Positions 25,004-34,308 of a stretch of 64,000 bases of DNA are shown here, piece after piece. The stretch is from the NCBI GenBank assembly GCA_027488135.1, contig JAIYCH010000062.1, positions 42,091 through 106,090 of the forward strand, given 5' to 3'. The first letter of the stretch is position 1. The number at the start of each line of letters is the position of its first letter. Below the pieces are notes generated by a model, which did no database searches, had not been told where the DNA came from, and saw only the letters and a program-made list of their open reading frames with translations. The DNA comes from Saprospiraceae bacterium (GTDB lineage: Bacteria > Bacteroidota > Bacteroidia > Chitinophagales > Saprospiraceae). The position numbers and the translations under genes were made by a program.

Positions 25004-27328
25004 TTAAAATCCTACAGTGAAATTTATAGAAGGAATGACAGGTAACTGATTTACCCGCTGATTAGAAATTCGTTCTAAATAAAAGACATTCTGCCTGTTA
25101 TACACATTTGTTACAGCAAATGTAGATTCAATATAAATAATTTTATTTAATTTATGCATGTATTGAATACTGAGGTCTAGCCGGTGATAATAAGATAATC
25201 TTCCGCCATTTATTTCATCAGCAAGCAGTGTTCCTAAAGGATAATTCCCTCTTACGATATCCGTTTGTAATAAATCAGTTAGTTTATTATCTTCAAAGAA
25301 TCCTTGCGTTTGTGTAAAAGGAAATCCTGAACCGACATACCAATGAGCTCCCCATTTCCATTGTTTTGATTTACCGGATAAATAGGAAAATAAAAAGTTT
25401 AAGCTATGCCTCCTATCAAAAATAGTAGGAAATCGAACCATATTACTTGTTTCATATACCGAAGCAAGGGAATAGGACAAGCCTATGTCAAACGAAGACG
25501 GTTTATAGGCAAAGGCAAAATCTAATCCCATGGCTCTCCCCTCTTCCACCAAAAAATCAGGATCTGTCGCCTTCCTTTTATTTCTGTTTAGGGAAATGAG
25601 CTGGTTAAACGTTTTTTGATACCCTTCCACAGAGACGGAAAACAATTTAAATGGCTCCCATTCAAAACCAGCTACTATATGATTTGCCTTCTGAAGTCTT
25701 GATTTTACAGGAATATTTGAATCTCCCCGATATAGGGTCGTTTCAGGTCCTACTAAAAATCCAGAGAAAAGTTGAACTACATCTTGATTATTTGCCAGAC
25801 TAATTAAATTTTGAGAATATAATCCAGCTCCCATTTTAAGTCTGAAATTGTCTGACCAGAGATATTTTAATCCAAGACGGGGTTCAGGGGAAAATTGACC
25901 TTGCGAAGCATAATAGTGTAATCGAAACCCTGGCTGAAAGATAAATTTGTTGATTTGGTATTTAAATCTAACGAATGCAGCCATTTCCGTAGTGAAATCG
26001 TTTTGGCTTATCGTCAAATTAAAAGGATTTTCAAATTGAAAACCGGTATTTAAGCTGATTAATTCTAAACCATATTCTAAAGCTGTCCGCTTTGTAACCT
26101 GCATGAAATCAAGTCTTGCTGTATAGGATTCCAAAGAACTTGTTCTTGGCCCAATATTTTTTTCGGTTAAGGAAAGATTGTATCTGCTATAGCCAATATT
26201 TCCCTCAATTCTTACGGGGGATTGTAGCGGTGAAAGTAAAAAATACATTCCTCCGCCAAAAGTTTCCCATTTTTGGCTGGCAATATTGGGCAATTTAAAT
26301 TGATCGGTGAAGGAAAAACCAAATAGATTTACCTTACTACCATTTTCACCCATAAAAGAAATCTTTCCGTATAAATCCTGATATTGATAAGGTAAACCGA
26401 GTTCTTTAAAAGAAGAAAGAGCCGTATCATTTTTTGCAAAAGAATAAAAATTTGAATCTACGGCATACCGATACAAATGGGGAGAAGTTTTGTCAAGCCA
26501 TCCATATTTTCCTGTAACCAAAAAAGAAATAGCCGTTCCATTTTCCTTTTTAAGGGGTTTTATGGGTCCTTCTACCAAGATTTTTCCTTGAAATGGACTT
26601 ATTGAAGCCAATCCTGAAATCCTGTTTTTATTACCCTCTCTGGTTTTTATATCCATAACAGCCGAAATTCTGCCGCCATGTTCCGCATTAAATCCAGCAC
26701 TTAGGACATCAACAGATCTTATAATTTCGGTTTCAAAAACAGAAAAAAGACCAATGGAATGAAATGGATTATAGATCAGCTGTCCATCGAGCAAAACCCT
26801 GTTTTGGACTGGAGAACCCCCACGGATAAATATTTGCCCACCCTGATCTCCGGAAAGCACTACCCCGGGTAAAGCAGTCAGGTATTGAGCAATATCTGAT
26901 TCTCCGCCAACAGAAGGCAAGGATTTTATATTTTCTCTACTTAATTGAATCTGACCAATTTGAATTTCTGTTCGTGCCCTTTCCTTTGAAGCTGAAATAT
27001 CAACCGTTTGTAATTCAATGGTTGACCTATTTAAATAAATTATTTGATATTTAATCTTATTGGAAATTATTTCCATTACTACTAATGTGTCTAAATAACC
27101 AAGATAGGAAACCTGAATTTTTTGTAAACCAGAAGGAACCTCACTGAGTTGAAAAAAACCGTCTATATCTGAAATCACGCCGGCATCAGAATTAAGAAGT
27201 TGGACGGAAGCAAAAGGAATGGGTTCACCTGATTCAGCATCATAAATATGACCTCTCAGTGTACCTGTTTGGCCAAAAGAAATAAAGGCGAAGAAAAGAA
27301 AGGTTAAAAAAGAGATAACTATTTTCAT
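25004..27328 (-). CDS. TonB-dependent receptor with CarboxypepD-like N-terminal domain
   Basis: I place the start at ATG 27328 (MKIVISFLTFLFFAFISFGQ signal) rather than 27370, which overlaps the upstream gene; this gives about 774 residues. After the signal comes a carboxypeptidase-regulatory-like domain (GTLRGHIYDAESGEPIPFASVQLL), then the plug (SLPSVGGESDIAQYLTALPGVVLSGDQGGQIFIRGGSPVQNRVLLDG) in pieces, and a beta-barrel ending in SINFTVGF. It would import a ligand across the outer membrane using TonB energy. It is shorter than SusC proteins and has no SusD partner here. Coupling to a secreted sugar epimerase suggests a carbohydrate-derived ligand, by inference only. Confidence 0.92.
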   Translation of the reverse strand: MKIVISFLTFLFFAFISFGQTGTLRGHIYDAESGEPIPFASVQLLNSDAGVISDIDGFFQLSEVPSGLQKIQVSYLGYLDTLVVMEIISNKIKYQIIYLNRSTIELQTVDISASKERARTEIQIGQIQLSRENIKSLPSVGGESDIAQYLTALPGVVLSGDQGGQIFIRGGSPVQNRVLLDGQLIYNPFHSIGLFSVFETEIIRSVDVLSAGFNAEHGGRISAVMDIKTREGNKNRISGLASISPFQGKILVEGPIKPLKKENGTAISFLVTGKYGWLDKTSPHLYRYAVDSNFYSFAKNDTALSSFKELGLPYQYQDLYGKISFMGENGSKVNLFGFSFTDQFKLPNIASQKWETFGGGMYFLLSPLQSPVRIEGNIGYSRYNLSLTEKNIGPRTSSLESYTARLDFMQVTKRTALEYGLELISLNTGFQFENPFNLTISQNDFTTEMAAFVRFKYQINKFIFQPGFRLHYYASQGQFSPEPRLGLKYLWSDNFRLKMGAGLYSQNLISLANNQDVVQLFSGFLVGPETTLYRGDSNIPVKSRLQKANHIVAGFEWEPFKLFSVSVEGYQKTFNQLISLNRNKRKATDPDFLVEEGRAMGLDFAFAYKPSSFDIGLSYSLASVYETSNMVRFPTIFDRRHSLNFLFSYLSGKSKQWKWGAHWYVGSGFPFTQTQGFFEDNKLTDLLQTDIVRGNYPLGTLLADEINGGRLSYYHRLDLSIQYMHKLNKIIYIESTFAVTNVYNRQNVFYLERISNQRVNQLPVIPSINFTVGF

Positions 27329-27353
27329 GAGCATTGATCCTACATTTTTGAAA

Positions 27354-27971
27354 TTAATCTGTCCAAACACCCAGACCTTGTCTTAAAATAATTATTTCAT
27401 CTGCCGAGCAGTCCACCAAAGTGGAAGGAATATTGCCACCTACGCCACCATCAATAATTAAATCTACCTTATGTTGAAAATCCTTTTTTATATCCTCAGG
27501 ATCAACATAATATTCTTGAATTTCATCCGTCTCGGAATGAAGGGAAGTGGTTAAAAGGGGGCTTCCCAAACGATCCAGCAAAGCTAAAACGATGGGATTA
27601 TCAGGAAATCGAATACCAATGGTTTTTCTTTTCTTATCGAACAATTTTGTAATAGCAGGACTGGCAGGCAATATAAAGGTAAACGGACCAGGAGTGTGTT
27701 GTTTTATAGATCTAAAGATAACCGTTGAAATGGGAGCAAGAAATGCCGAGGCTTGACTCATATCCTTACAAACCAATGAAAAAAGAGCATCTCTAGCATC
27801 AATTTTACGGATATTCCCTAATTTTTCAATAGCTTTTGGATTTCTCATGTCGCAGCCAATAGCATACACCGAATCGGTAGGATAGATGATGACCCCATTT
27901 TTTTCCAGGCATTTCACCGCTTGCTCTAACTTTCTGGGTTCTGGGTTCTGCGGATGAATATTTAAGTACAT
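27354..27971 (-). CDS. Threonylcarbamoyl-AMP synthase, YrdC/Sua5 family
   Basis: This 205-residue YrdC-domain protein makes threonylcarbamoyl-adenylate for the t6A37 modification of ANN-reading tRNAs. Diagnostic stretches are VIIYPTDSVYAIGCDMRNPKAIEKL near residue 30, PGPFTFILPAS, KRKTIGIRFPDNPI and SPLLTTSLH. The length fits the short TsaC/YciO class without a Sua5 C-terminal domain. YciO-type relatives of undefined function are an alternative. It precedes the TonB receptor gene on the same strand, 25 bases from the preferred receptor start. Confidence 0.92.
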   Translation of the reverse strand: MYLNIHPQNPEPRKLEQAVKCLEKNGVIIYPTDSVYAIGCDMRNPKAIEKLGNIRKIDARDALFSLVCKDMSQASAFLAPISTVIFRSIKQHTPGPFTFILPASPAITKLFDKKRKTIGIRFPDNPIVLALLDRLGSPLLTTSLHSETDEIQEYYVDPEDIKKDFQHKVDLIIDGGVGGNIPSTLVDCSADEIIILRQGLGVWTD

Positions 27972-28009
27972 ACATAAAATTTAACCCAAAGGTAGTTAAA
28001 TAAAGAAAC

Positions 28010-31000
28010 TCACCTTATAATAGCTACTTTTCCGTGCCAATAAAATTGGTGGTTATACCATCTTAGCTGGTATATACCCTGTGGGTGATCAGAAAAATCG
28101 AGCGTTATATTTTTTCCAACAGACCAACCGTCGGGAAAATTTTGTTGCTGAATGCGCTCTCCTTTTGCATTATAAATTTCAAGAAAGGTTTGACCCAAAA
28201 ATTCGATATTCGATTGTATTTGAACGAATTGGTTACTTGGATTTGGAAAAACTTTTACTTTATTTTCATCTATTAAAGTAAGTAAAGAGGTACTGGTTCC
28301 TGTTATTTTTGAAATCATTGAAATTCCTCCATTGGTAAATTTGTCCGTTGAAATAACCAAACCTTGCGTACCAATGGTAGCGAAATCGGCTCGAACCATT
28401 ATTTCCTTTTTTAATTTTACTGACCAAATTTTAACAACAAAAGGTTCGCCAACACTAAGACCTTCTTTAATATTTGTGGTTAACAAATCATCACCAAAAA
28501 CCTTGAAATTAGAAGATGAACCTGTCCAGGCACCATACCCCGCCATCATTTCTTTATCCTGTTGCTTATAAAAAACGCCGATAAAATCACCTATTGACAG
28601 AGGTTGACCGTCTAAAGAAGATAATAAGTTAGCTGGTAAAATGATGGTATGTATTAAATTCGAAGGCTTTACCTGCCAGTTAGAGGGTAGTTGTAATTTT
28701 CTTCCTTTTTGGCGCACAAGGACTGTTTTTACCGAATCGGTCTGGGTACTTTTGATTTGTAAACGACCTATACGTTCCTGCATCACCGGATTTTCAGCAA
28801 CGGAAAGTAACACACTATAATTTCCTGACCCTGAGAATGTATTAATGCTAATCCAGTCCGCATCTTTAGTCAGTGACCACGCGGTATTACTTTGAATTTT
28901 AATAGACGATTGCGCAGCGGAAGAATCGAGAATAATGGAATCGGAAAGAACTTTAAACAAGGGGGCAACCCCCGTTTGAACAATATCAATAGAGATGGAA
29001 GCATCGCTTTTTCCTGTAAAGGTTATTTTCCCCTTTCTTGTTATTGCTGAAATATTTGGATCACATATAACGGTAATACCTTTATTCAAATCACCAAAAG
29101 ATGGATTAACGGAAATAAAGCTACTTGACTCTGATAAAGCCCAGGAAGTATTTGAAAAAATATTAAAAGTTTTCTCACCACCAGAAGAGGTGAAATTAAG
29201 TACATTGGGCGAAGCATTAAAGATTTCATCTGCCCCGCTTTGTGATACCGTGATTGTCCTCGCAGTCAATCCGAATCCATCTACAGGAATAGAAAACGAC
29301 CGAAGAGAAGTAGCAGTGTTGCTATCACATACCACTTTAACTGTCCCATTATTTAATCCACTTTCAGGTATAAACCTTAAATTTGGAAATGTATCAATGA
29401 TATTCCAACTAGTATTTGACGTAATATTAAAGGTCTTTTCACCTCCGGTTGCAGGAAAAAGAAGACTTAAAGGACTTAAAGTCATTGTAGCCGTTGCCCC
29501 ACTTTGCGTAACAGGTATAGATATTGTTGAAACACCAGTTCCTGTGATATACAAAACAGTATTTCTGGATAAAGCGGACGTATTTGCATTACAAGTAATG
29601 GTTAGGGTCGCGTTATTTGACCCAGTTGCCACATTTGAGGTAAGATAAGCTGCAGAATCAGAAATAGTCCAGGGGATATTTGACGTTATGGTAATGGTTT
29701 TAGTACCAGCTGTTGATGTAAATGACAGATTGGTCGGATTGACTGTTAATCTGGGTTGTTCACCTAATTGATTCACCGCCAATGTTTTATTCTGAACTCC
29801 AACCCCCGAAATGGTTATCAAACCAGACCTGCTTATTGTTGTGGTATTTGGTATGCAGGTAACCCAAACGGTATCAGTAAAACTTCCTGTCGTTTTATTT
29901 AAGGAAATATGAGTAAGCGCTTCCGTTACCGTCCAATTGGTATTGGAGTTCACCAGAAAAAATAGTTTCCCTCCTGCTGCATTAAAATCAAGAGACGCGG
30001 GGGAAATATTCATAAAACCTGCTACCCCTGTTTGAGAAATATTAATCGATTTAGAAACAGCACCTTTACCTAAAATGGTGATCACCCCAGTTCTTGTTAC
30101 TGCGGAGAAATTTGAATCACAGGTAATATTAATTCCCCCGTTATTCAGACCGGATAATGAATCTACTTTTATGTATGGAAGATTTTCCTGAACTTCCCAA
30201 GTGGTATTTGACGTAATCAACCCTTTTTGAGTACCCCCTGAGGAATTAAAAGTCATTGAAGCTGGGGTAACATTTAACAAAGTAGTTGCACCTGTCTGGG
30301 AGATATTAATTATCTGAGTGTCTAAACCCAAAGCGGCAACTTTGATAATACCTGACCTGGCAGTTGATGAAGTATTGGACTGACAAGAAACTGTAACATT
30401 CACATTATTTGATCCACTTGATTGATTAACAGACAAATAAGACAGGTTTTCAATAATTGTCCAAGAAGTATTTGAAGAAATAGACAGACTTTGATTTCCA
30501 CCAGATTGATCAAAAATTAGCTCTTTAGGTGAAACTAAAAGTTGTGGGACGGCCGCATTTTGAGTAATATTTATCGTTTTTGTTGGAACACCCGTACCAG
30601 AGAGCGTAATGGTACCTGTTCTTTTTAAAGAAGAAGTATTTGGCTGACAGATGACATCAACCGTTTTATTATTCGATCCAGACGTAGCATTTAAGGATAA
30701 AAAAGTAAGAGACTCCGATAGAGTCCACGTCATATTTGATTCAATAGAAATCTGTTGTGTTCCTCCAGTATCTTGAAAGGTAAGTGCAGAAGGTGTTACA
30801 TTTAATACGGGAGCTAAACCAGCCTGGGTAAAATTAATCGTTTTACTTGCGGCACCAATACCAGAAATAGTAATGCTGCCTGTTCTTGCAACGGTGCTTG
30901 TATTTGGATCACATTTAATAGTTACTGTACCATTATTTGTGCCTGAGGTTGGGCTTACTGAAAGGTAAGTCAAAGATTCTGTAGCCGTCCAGGAGGTATT

Positions 31001-31630
31001 TGAGGTAATATCGACATTTTGCGACCCACCAGATGCCGAAAAGTTAATGGAGGCGTTGGAAACGGCCAGCGTAGCCAAATCTTCGGCAATGATCACAGGA
31101 AGGGCAGCCTGAACATGTGAATCACCTCCAGATCCACCACTGTTATTCACTGCCACACCCGCACTATAAAACCTAATATTACCCGTTCCAACAGAGGGTG
31201 CTGTCCAGGGAATGACAAAGGTTCCTGATGATCTTGTAGATGATTGTTCTACATAAACCCTATTATCAAGCGTAACTTTATTAAAACCTGCAGGTGCAGT
31301 ACCAAAGGATCCCCCTTGTACATTATTATTTCCAGAAAGAGAAACCAATTGAAACCCATAACCACGCGGATTATTTCCCGCTGCTATGGAAACTTTAATC
31401 TGATATAATTTGCCTGGAGAATATTTATTAACCACGGTGTTATTATCCAATAATTCAACAGAAATAACAGGAGAATAATTACCCCCGCTATGACAAGAAC
31501 CACAACTTCCCACACCAAGTGGAGAACTCGTCCTATCAACATTTTGAACGGCAGCTGCTCCACCCGAGTTAGATAAAAGTGCCCAGGCCATTCCGACAGG
31601 AAAAAGGAAATATAAAATTTTATTCATCAA
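28010..31630 (-). CDS. Large secreted protein: CxxCH/anchor-V domain, nine BACON repeats, T9SS tail
   Basis: This 1206-residue protein opens with a signal sequence and, at residues 43-47, CGSCH in SPLGVGSCGSCHSGG, which is the usual beginning of a reelin-like choice-of-anchor V domain and also a c-type heme motif. From about residue 190 to 945 I count nine BACON repeats of about 85 residues, each with an N-terminal 'L.F...GG', 'SNTSW' and C-terminal 'I.Q.G' signature. A shared region follows, then a type IX secretion sorting domain (VFPNPSNQFVQIQSN ... GIYQLRWYN). The protein is likely exported by T9SS and displayed or released. BACON domains often bind glycans or mucin, so a carbohydrate- or surface-binding role is plausible. 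It is alone in its transcript as far as I can see. Confidence 0.9.
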   Translation of the reverse strand: MMNKILYFLFPVGMAWALLSNSGGAAAVQNVDRTSSPLGVGSCGSCHSGGNYSPVISVELLDNNTVVNKYSPGKLYQIKVSIAAGNNPRGYGFQLVSLSGNNNVQGGSFGTAPAGFNKVTLDNRVYVEQSSTRSSGTFVIPWTAPSVGTGNIRFYSAGVAVNNSGGSGGDSHVQAALPVIIAEDLATLAVSNASINFSASGGSQNVDITSNTSWTATESLTYLSVSPTSGTNNGTVTIKCDPNTSTVARTGSITISGIGAASKTINFTQAGLAPVLNVTPSALTFQDTGGTQQISIESNMTWTLSESLTFLSLNATSGSNNKTVDVICQPNTSSLKRTGTITLSGTGVPTKTINITQNAAVPQLLVSPKELIFDQSGGNQSLSISSNTSWTIIENLSYLSVNQSSGSNNVNVTVSCQSNTSSTARSGIIKVAALGLDTQIINISQTGATTLLNVTPASMTFNSSGGTQKGLITSNTTWEVQENLPYIKVDSLSGLNNGGINITCDSNFSAVTRTGVITILGKGAVSKSINISQTGVAGFMNISPASLDFNAAGGKLFFLVNSNTNWTVTEALTHISLNKTTGSFTDTVWVTCIPNTTTISRSGLITISGVGVQNKTLAVNQLGEQPRLTVNPTNLSFTSTAGTKTITITSNIPWTISDSAAYLTSNVATGSNNATLTITCNANTSALSRNTVLYITGTGVSTISIPVTQSGATATMTLSPLSLLFPATGGEKTFNITSNTSWNIIDTFPNLRFIPESGLNNGTVKVVCDSNTATSLRSFSIPVDGFGLTARTITVSQSGADEIFNASPNVLNFTSSGGEKTFNIFSNTSWALSESSSFISVNPSFGDLNKGITVICDPNISAITRKGKITFTGKSDASISIDIVQTGVAPLFKVLSDSIILDSSAAQSSIKIQSNTAWSLTKDADWISINTFSGSGNYSVLLSVAENPVMQERIGRLQIKSTQTDSVKTVLVRQKGRKLQLPSNWQVKPSNLIHTIILPANLLSSLDGQPLSIGDFIGVFYKQQDKEMMAGYGAWTGSSSNFKVFGDDLLTTNIKEGLSVGEPFVVKIWSVKLKKEIMVRADFATIGTQGLVISTDKFTNGGISMISKITGTSTSLLTLIDENKVKVFPNPSNQFVQIQSNIEFLGQTFLEIYNAKGERIQQQNFPDGWSVGKNITLDFSDHPQGIYQLRWYNHQFYWHGKVAIIR

Positions 31631-31660
31631 GGTGGGGTATATTGGCTAAAAGAAAAGGGC

Positions 31661-32572
31661 TTACAATCCTTTAACGTTCATGTCTAAGGTATAAAGTCCA
31701 TCCATTGCGGTTACAAACAGGGTAGATTTATCAGAACCACCAAAACAAACATTGGCAGTCCATCTGGCGTTTACCGGAATATGAGCAATTTTGATTCCTT
31801 TCTTGTTAAAAACAGTCACGCCATCGCCTGTCAAATAAACATTTCCCTTTTGGTCAAGGGTCATTCCATCAGACCCCATTTCTGCAAATAATTTTTTATC
31901 AATCAATTGATTATTTTTGTTAATACGGTAAGAATAGGTTTTCTTGCCTCCAATATCAGCTACATAAAGTAGCTTTCCATTAGCCGAACCCACTATTCCA
32001 TTGGGTTTTACGAGGGTAGTTTCAACTCTTTCTACCTTTTTTCCATCTTGGGACATGAAATATACATGTTCCCCATCTTGTTGTCTGTCAGGATTCCTTG
32101 TCCAATAATTTCTTTTATAAAGCGGGTCGGTGAAGAAAATACCACCATTTGGATGAACCCACAAATCATTAGGTCCATTCAATTTTTTGCCATCATACAA
32201 ATCGAGCAGAACCTTATGTTTCCCATCGGGAGAAAAAGTCCAGATCTGATTATCCATATCGGCGCAGGCAAGTAAATTTCCGTTTTGATCAAAATAGAGG
32301 CCATTGGCTCTACCCGAATCATCAGAAAAAATATTTAATTGACCTGATTTGGCAGACCATTTCACAATCGTATTGTTTGGCTGGTCTGTGAAAAAGACAT
32401 TCCCCATTTTATCGACGGCCGGACCTTCAGTAAAAATAAAGCCACTCCCAATTTTTACAAGTTTGGCTTCATTTTTTACTATAGAAGCATTATCCATTAT
32501 TTGTCCAAAGGAAAAATGGGTAAAAAATATATTGATTAAAAACAGACAACGAGCAAAATGATTCATGTTCAT
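31661..32572 (-). CDS. Secreted SMP-30/gluconolactonase-like protein
   Basis: This 303-residue protein has a signal peptide (MNMNHFARCLFLINIFFTHFSFGQ) and the SMP-30/gluconolactonase/LRE six-bladed propeller pattern: FTEGPAVDKMGNVFFTDQPNNTIVKW near residue 48, ANGLYFDQNGNLLACAD, LNGPNDLWVHPNGGIFFTDP (metal-site N and D), KPNGIVGSANGKLLYVAD and SDGMTLDQKGNVYLTGDGV. Such enzymes hydrolyse sugar lactones, and related proteins have other lactone substrates. Export suggests a periplasmic role. It ends 30 bases before the BACON protein gene, so the two could share a transcript. Confidence 0.88.
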   Translation of the reverse strand: MNMNHFARCLFLINIFFTHFSFGQIMDNASIVKNEAKLVKIGSGFIFTEGPAVDKMGNVFFTDQPNNTIVKWSAKSGQLNIFSDDSGRANGLYFDQNGNLLACADMDNQIWTFSPDGKHKVLLDLYDGKKLNGPNDLWVHPNGGIFFTDPLYKRNYWTRNPDRQQDGEHVYFMSQDGKKVERVETTLVKPNGIVGSANGKLLYVADIGGKKTYSYRINKNNQLIDKKLFAEMGSDGMTLDQKGNVYLTGDGVTVFNKKGIKIAHIPVNARWTANVCFGGSDKSTLFVTAMDGLYTLDMNVKGL

Positions 32573-32604
32573 AATTTTTAATCAATATAACAATAATTTA
32601 TGGC

Positions 32605-34047
32605 TTAAAAAACATCTGACAATGGATCTTTGAAAGATATTCCATTCTCTAAAGGATCTCTTGAAAGCAAATTAAACTCGACAAGCGCATGAATAATCAG
32701 TTCCATGAAAATAAGGGTATTTTCTTTTTCACCGCCGGCATATTTTTCAGCTAGTTTTTTAAGCCCTGCCACTTTCTCCAAACGTTTTACATATTCATTT
32801 TCTGGTAAATCCAAAGGCAACTCCAGAACGTTAGCATCTGAAAAATAAGCTTTTAGCGTCCCATAAGGATCTCTTTCATTCCCTTTGGAGAGCGCATCTG
32901 GATTAGGAAAAAGTTTCAGGAAATAATTTTTTATAGCCTTTCCAAAAAGAGACATAGCCACAGCTTGAGGACCTTCCTGTTCCCCTTCATATACGAGTTC
33001 AATTTTACCTGTAATGGCGGGAATAATTCCCCAGAAATCACTGATTCTTGCTATGCCTTTTGATTCCTTATTTAACAATAATCTTCTTTCGACGGTACTT
33101 ACCAGATTTTCATAAGCACTAATAGATAAACGCGCCGAAACACCACTTTTTGCATCTACAAATTCACTTTCGCGAGCTTGAAAAGCAATATCCTCCAATA
33201 AATAGGTTAAAATATCGGGTATTTCCACTACATTTTCCATATCCGGAGAAATTTTAGCTTCTGCTAAGGTTATCTGCCTGGCTATGTCAATTGTTTTAGG
33301 ATAGTGGGTTAAAATCTGACTTTGAATCCTGTCTTTTAGTGGGGTTATAATACTTCCCCTGTTAGTATAATCTTCAGGATTGGCGGTAAAAACAAAAGAA
33401 ATATCCAATGGAAGTCTAAGTTTAAACCCTCTGATTTGAATGTCCCCCTCCTGCAAAATATTAAATAAAGCTACCTGAATTCGTGGTTGTAAATCGGGTA
33501 ATTCATTGATAACAAATATACAGCGGTGAGAGCGAGGAATAAGTCCAAAATGAATGACTCTTTCATCCGCATAAGGTAATTTTAAATTTGCTGCTTTAAT
33601 TGGATCGACATCACCTATTAAGTCAGCAATACTTACGTCGGGCGTAGCCAATTTTTCAACGTATCTATCACTTCTATGAAGCCAGGTTACAGGCGTTTCA
33701 TCTCCCATTTCAGCCACTAAATCTCTGGCAAATCTGGAGAGCGGTTGCATTGGATCGTCATTTAACTCACTGCCCGACACGATAGGAATATACTCATCTA
33801 ACAAATTGACTAATAAACGAGCCATTCTGGTCTTCGCCTGTCCTCTTAATCCTAAAAATAAGACATGGTGTCTGGAAAGAATAGCTCTCTCCAGATCAGG
33901 AATGACCGTATTTTCAAAACCAAGGATTCCAGCAAGGATAGGTTCCCCCTTTTGCAATCTTGATCTAAGATTTCTGCGTAATTCGTCTTTTATAGAAATA
34001 GGTTGATACCCTGTCGATTTTAATTGCCCTAAAGTGGAAGCCATCAT
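32605..34047 (-). CDS. MoxR/magnesium-chelatase-like AAA ATPase
   Basis: This 480-residue AAA+ protein has a variant Walker A in FLGLRGQAKTRMARLLV (about residues 65-81), a Walker B-like region CIFVINELPDLQPRIQ where Asn replaces the usual second acidic residue (IFVINEL), sensor-1 FTANPEDYTNRGSI and arginine-finger region TPLKDRIQSQI. The C-terminal lid includes GVSARLSISAYENLVSTVERR. Relatives are annotated as magnesium chelatase or sigma-54-interacting and usually work with a VWA-domain partner; none is adjacent here. The function is unproven. A 2-base separation from no other gene is seen; the upstream gap to 34309 holds a strong hairpin. Confidence 0.82.
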   Translation of the reverse strand: MMASTLGQLKSTGYQPISIKDELRRNLRSRLQKGEPILAGILGFENTVIPDLERAILSRHHVLFLGLRGQAKTRMARLLVNLLDEYIPIVSGSELNDDPMQPLSRFARDLVAEMGDETPVTWLHRSDRYVEKLATPDVSIADLIGDVDPIKAANLKLPYADERVIHFGLIPRSHRCIFVINELPDLQPRIQVALFNILQEGDIQIRGFKLRLPLDISFVFTANPEDYTNRGSIITPLKDRIQSQILTHYPKTIDIARQITLAEAKISPDMENVVEIPDILTYLLEDIAFQARESEFVDAKSGVSARLSISAYENLVSTVERRLLLNKESKGIARISDFWGIIPAITGKIELVYEGEQEGPQAVAMSLFGKAIKNYFLKLFPNPDALSKGNERDPYGTLKAYFSDANVLELPLDLPENEYVKRLEKVAGLKKLAEKYAGGEKENTLIFMELIIHALVEFNLLSRDPLENGISFKDPLSDVF

Positions 34048-34308
34048 GTTTTACATTTTTTTAGGAAACATTGAAAACAAGAATAAGTTCAGATTAAGAA
34101 ATAAGGATTAAAAAGCTATTAATGTTTTTTACCCTTATTTAAAATATTAATCAGGACTTGCTTCAAATTATGAAAAGGTAGTGATTTTTTATATCATTAA
34201 AATAGATTAGGCTAAGTATAAATACTCAAATTTCATATTACTGCTATAAAATAAATCAAGCCAATTAAACATAAGCTCATGTTTAATTGGCTTGATTTAA
34301 ATAAAGAA
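34048..34308 (-). other. Intergenic stretch ending in a strong terminator hairpin
   Basis: No gene is seen in 34048-34252, which is AT-rich. At 34253-34298 a perfect 20-bp stem with a 6-base loop follows the minus-strand gene starting at 35595, 11 bases after its stop. On the minus strand T-rich sequence follows the stem, so it should terminate that transcript. Confidence 0.75.
34253..34298 (-). terminator. Perfect 20-bp-stem terminator
   Basis: AAATCAAGCCAATTAAACAT (34253-34272) pairs fully with the right arm (34279-34298) around the loop AAGCTC. The minus strand continues with ATTTTAT. It lies 11 bases past the stop of the secreted protein at 34309. Confidence 0.85.

Noticed and set aside
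28995..29648. 217-codon open frame on the plus strand inside the BACON protein gene
   Set aside because: It is antisense to the repeats, and its repeated phrases mirror the BACON units; composition is not that of a real protein.
28010..31630. Cytochrome c identity for the BACON protein
   Set aside because: A single CGSCH is the normal start of the anchor-V domain family and is not enough to call a heme protein.
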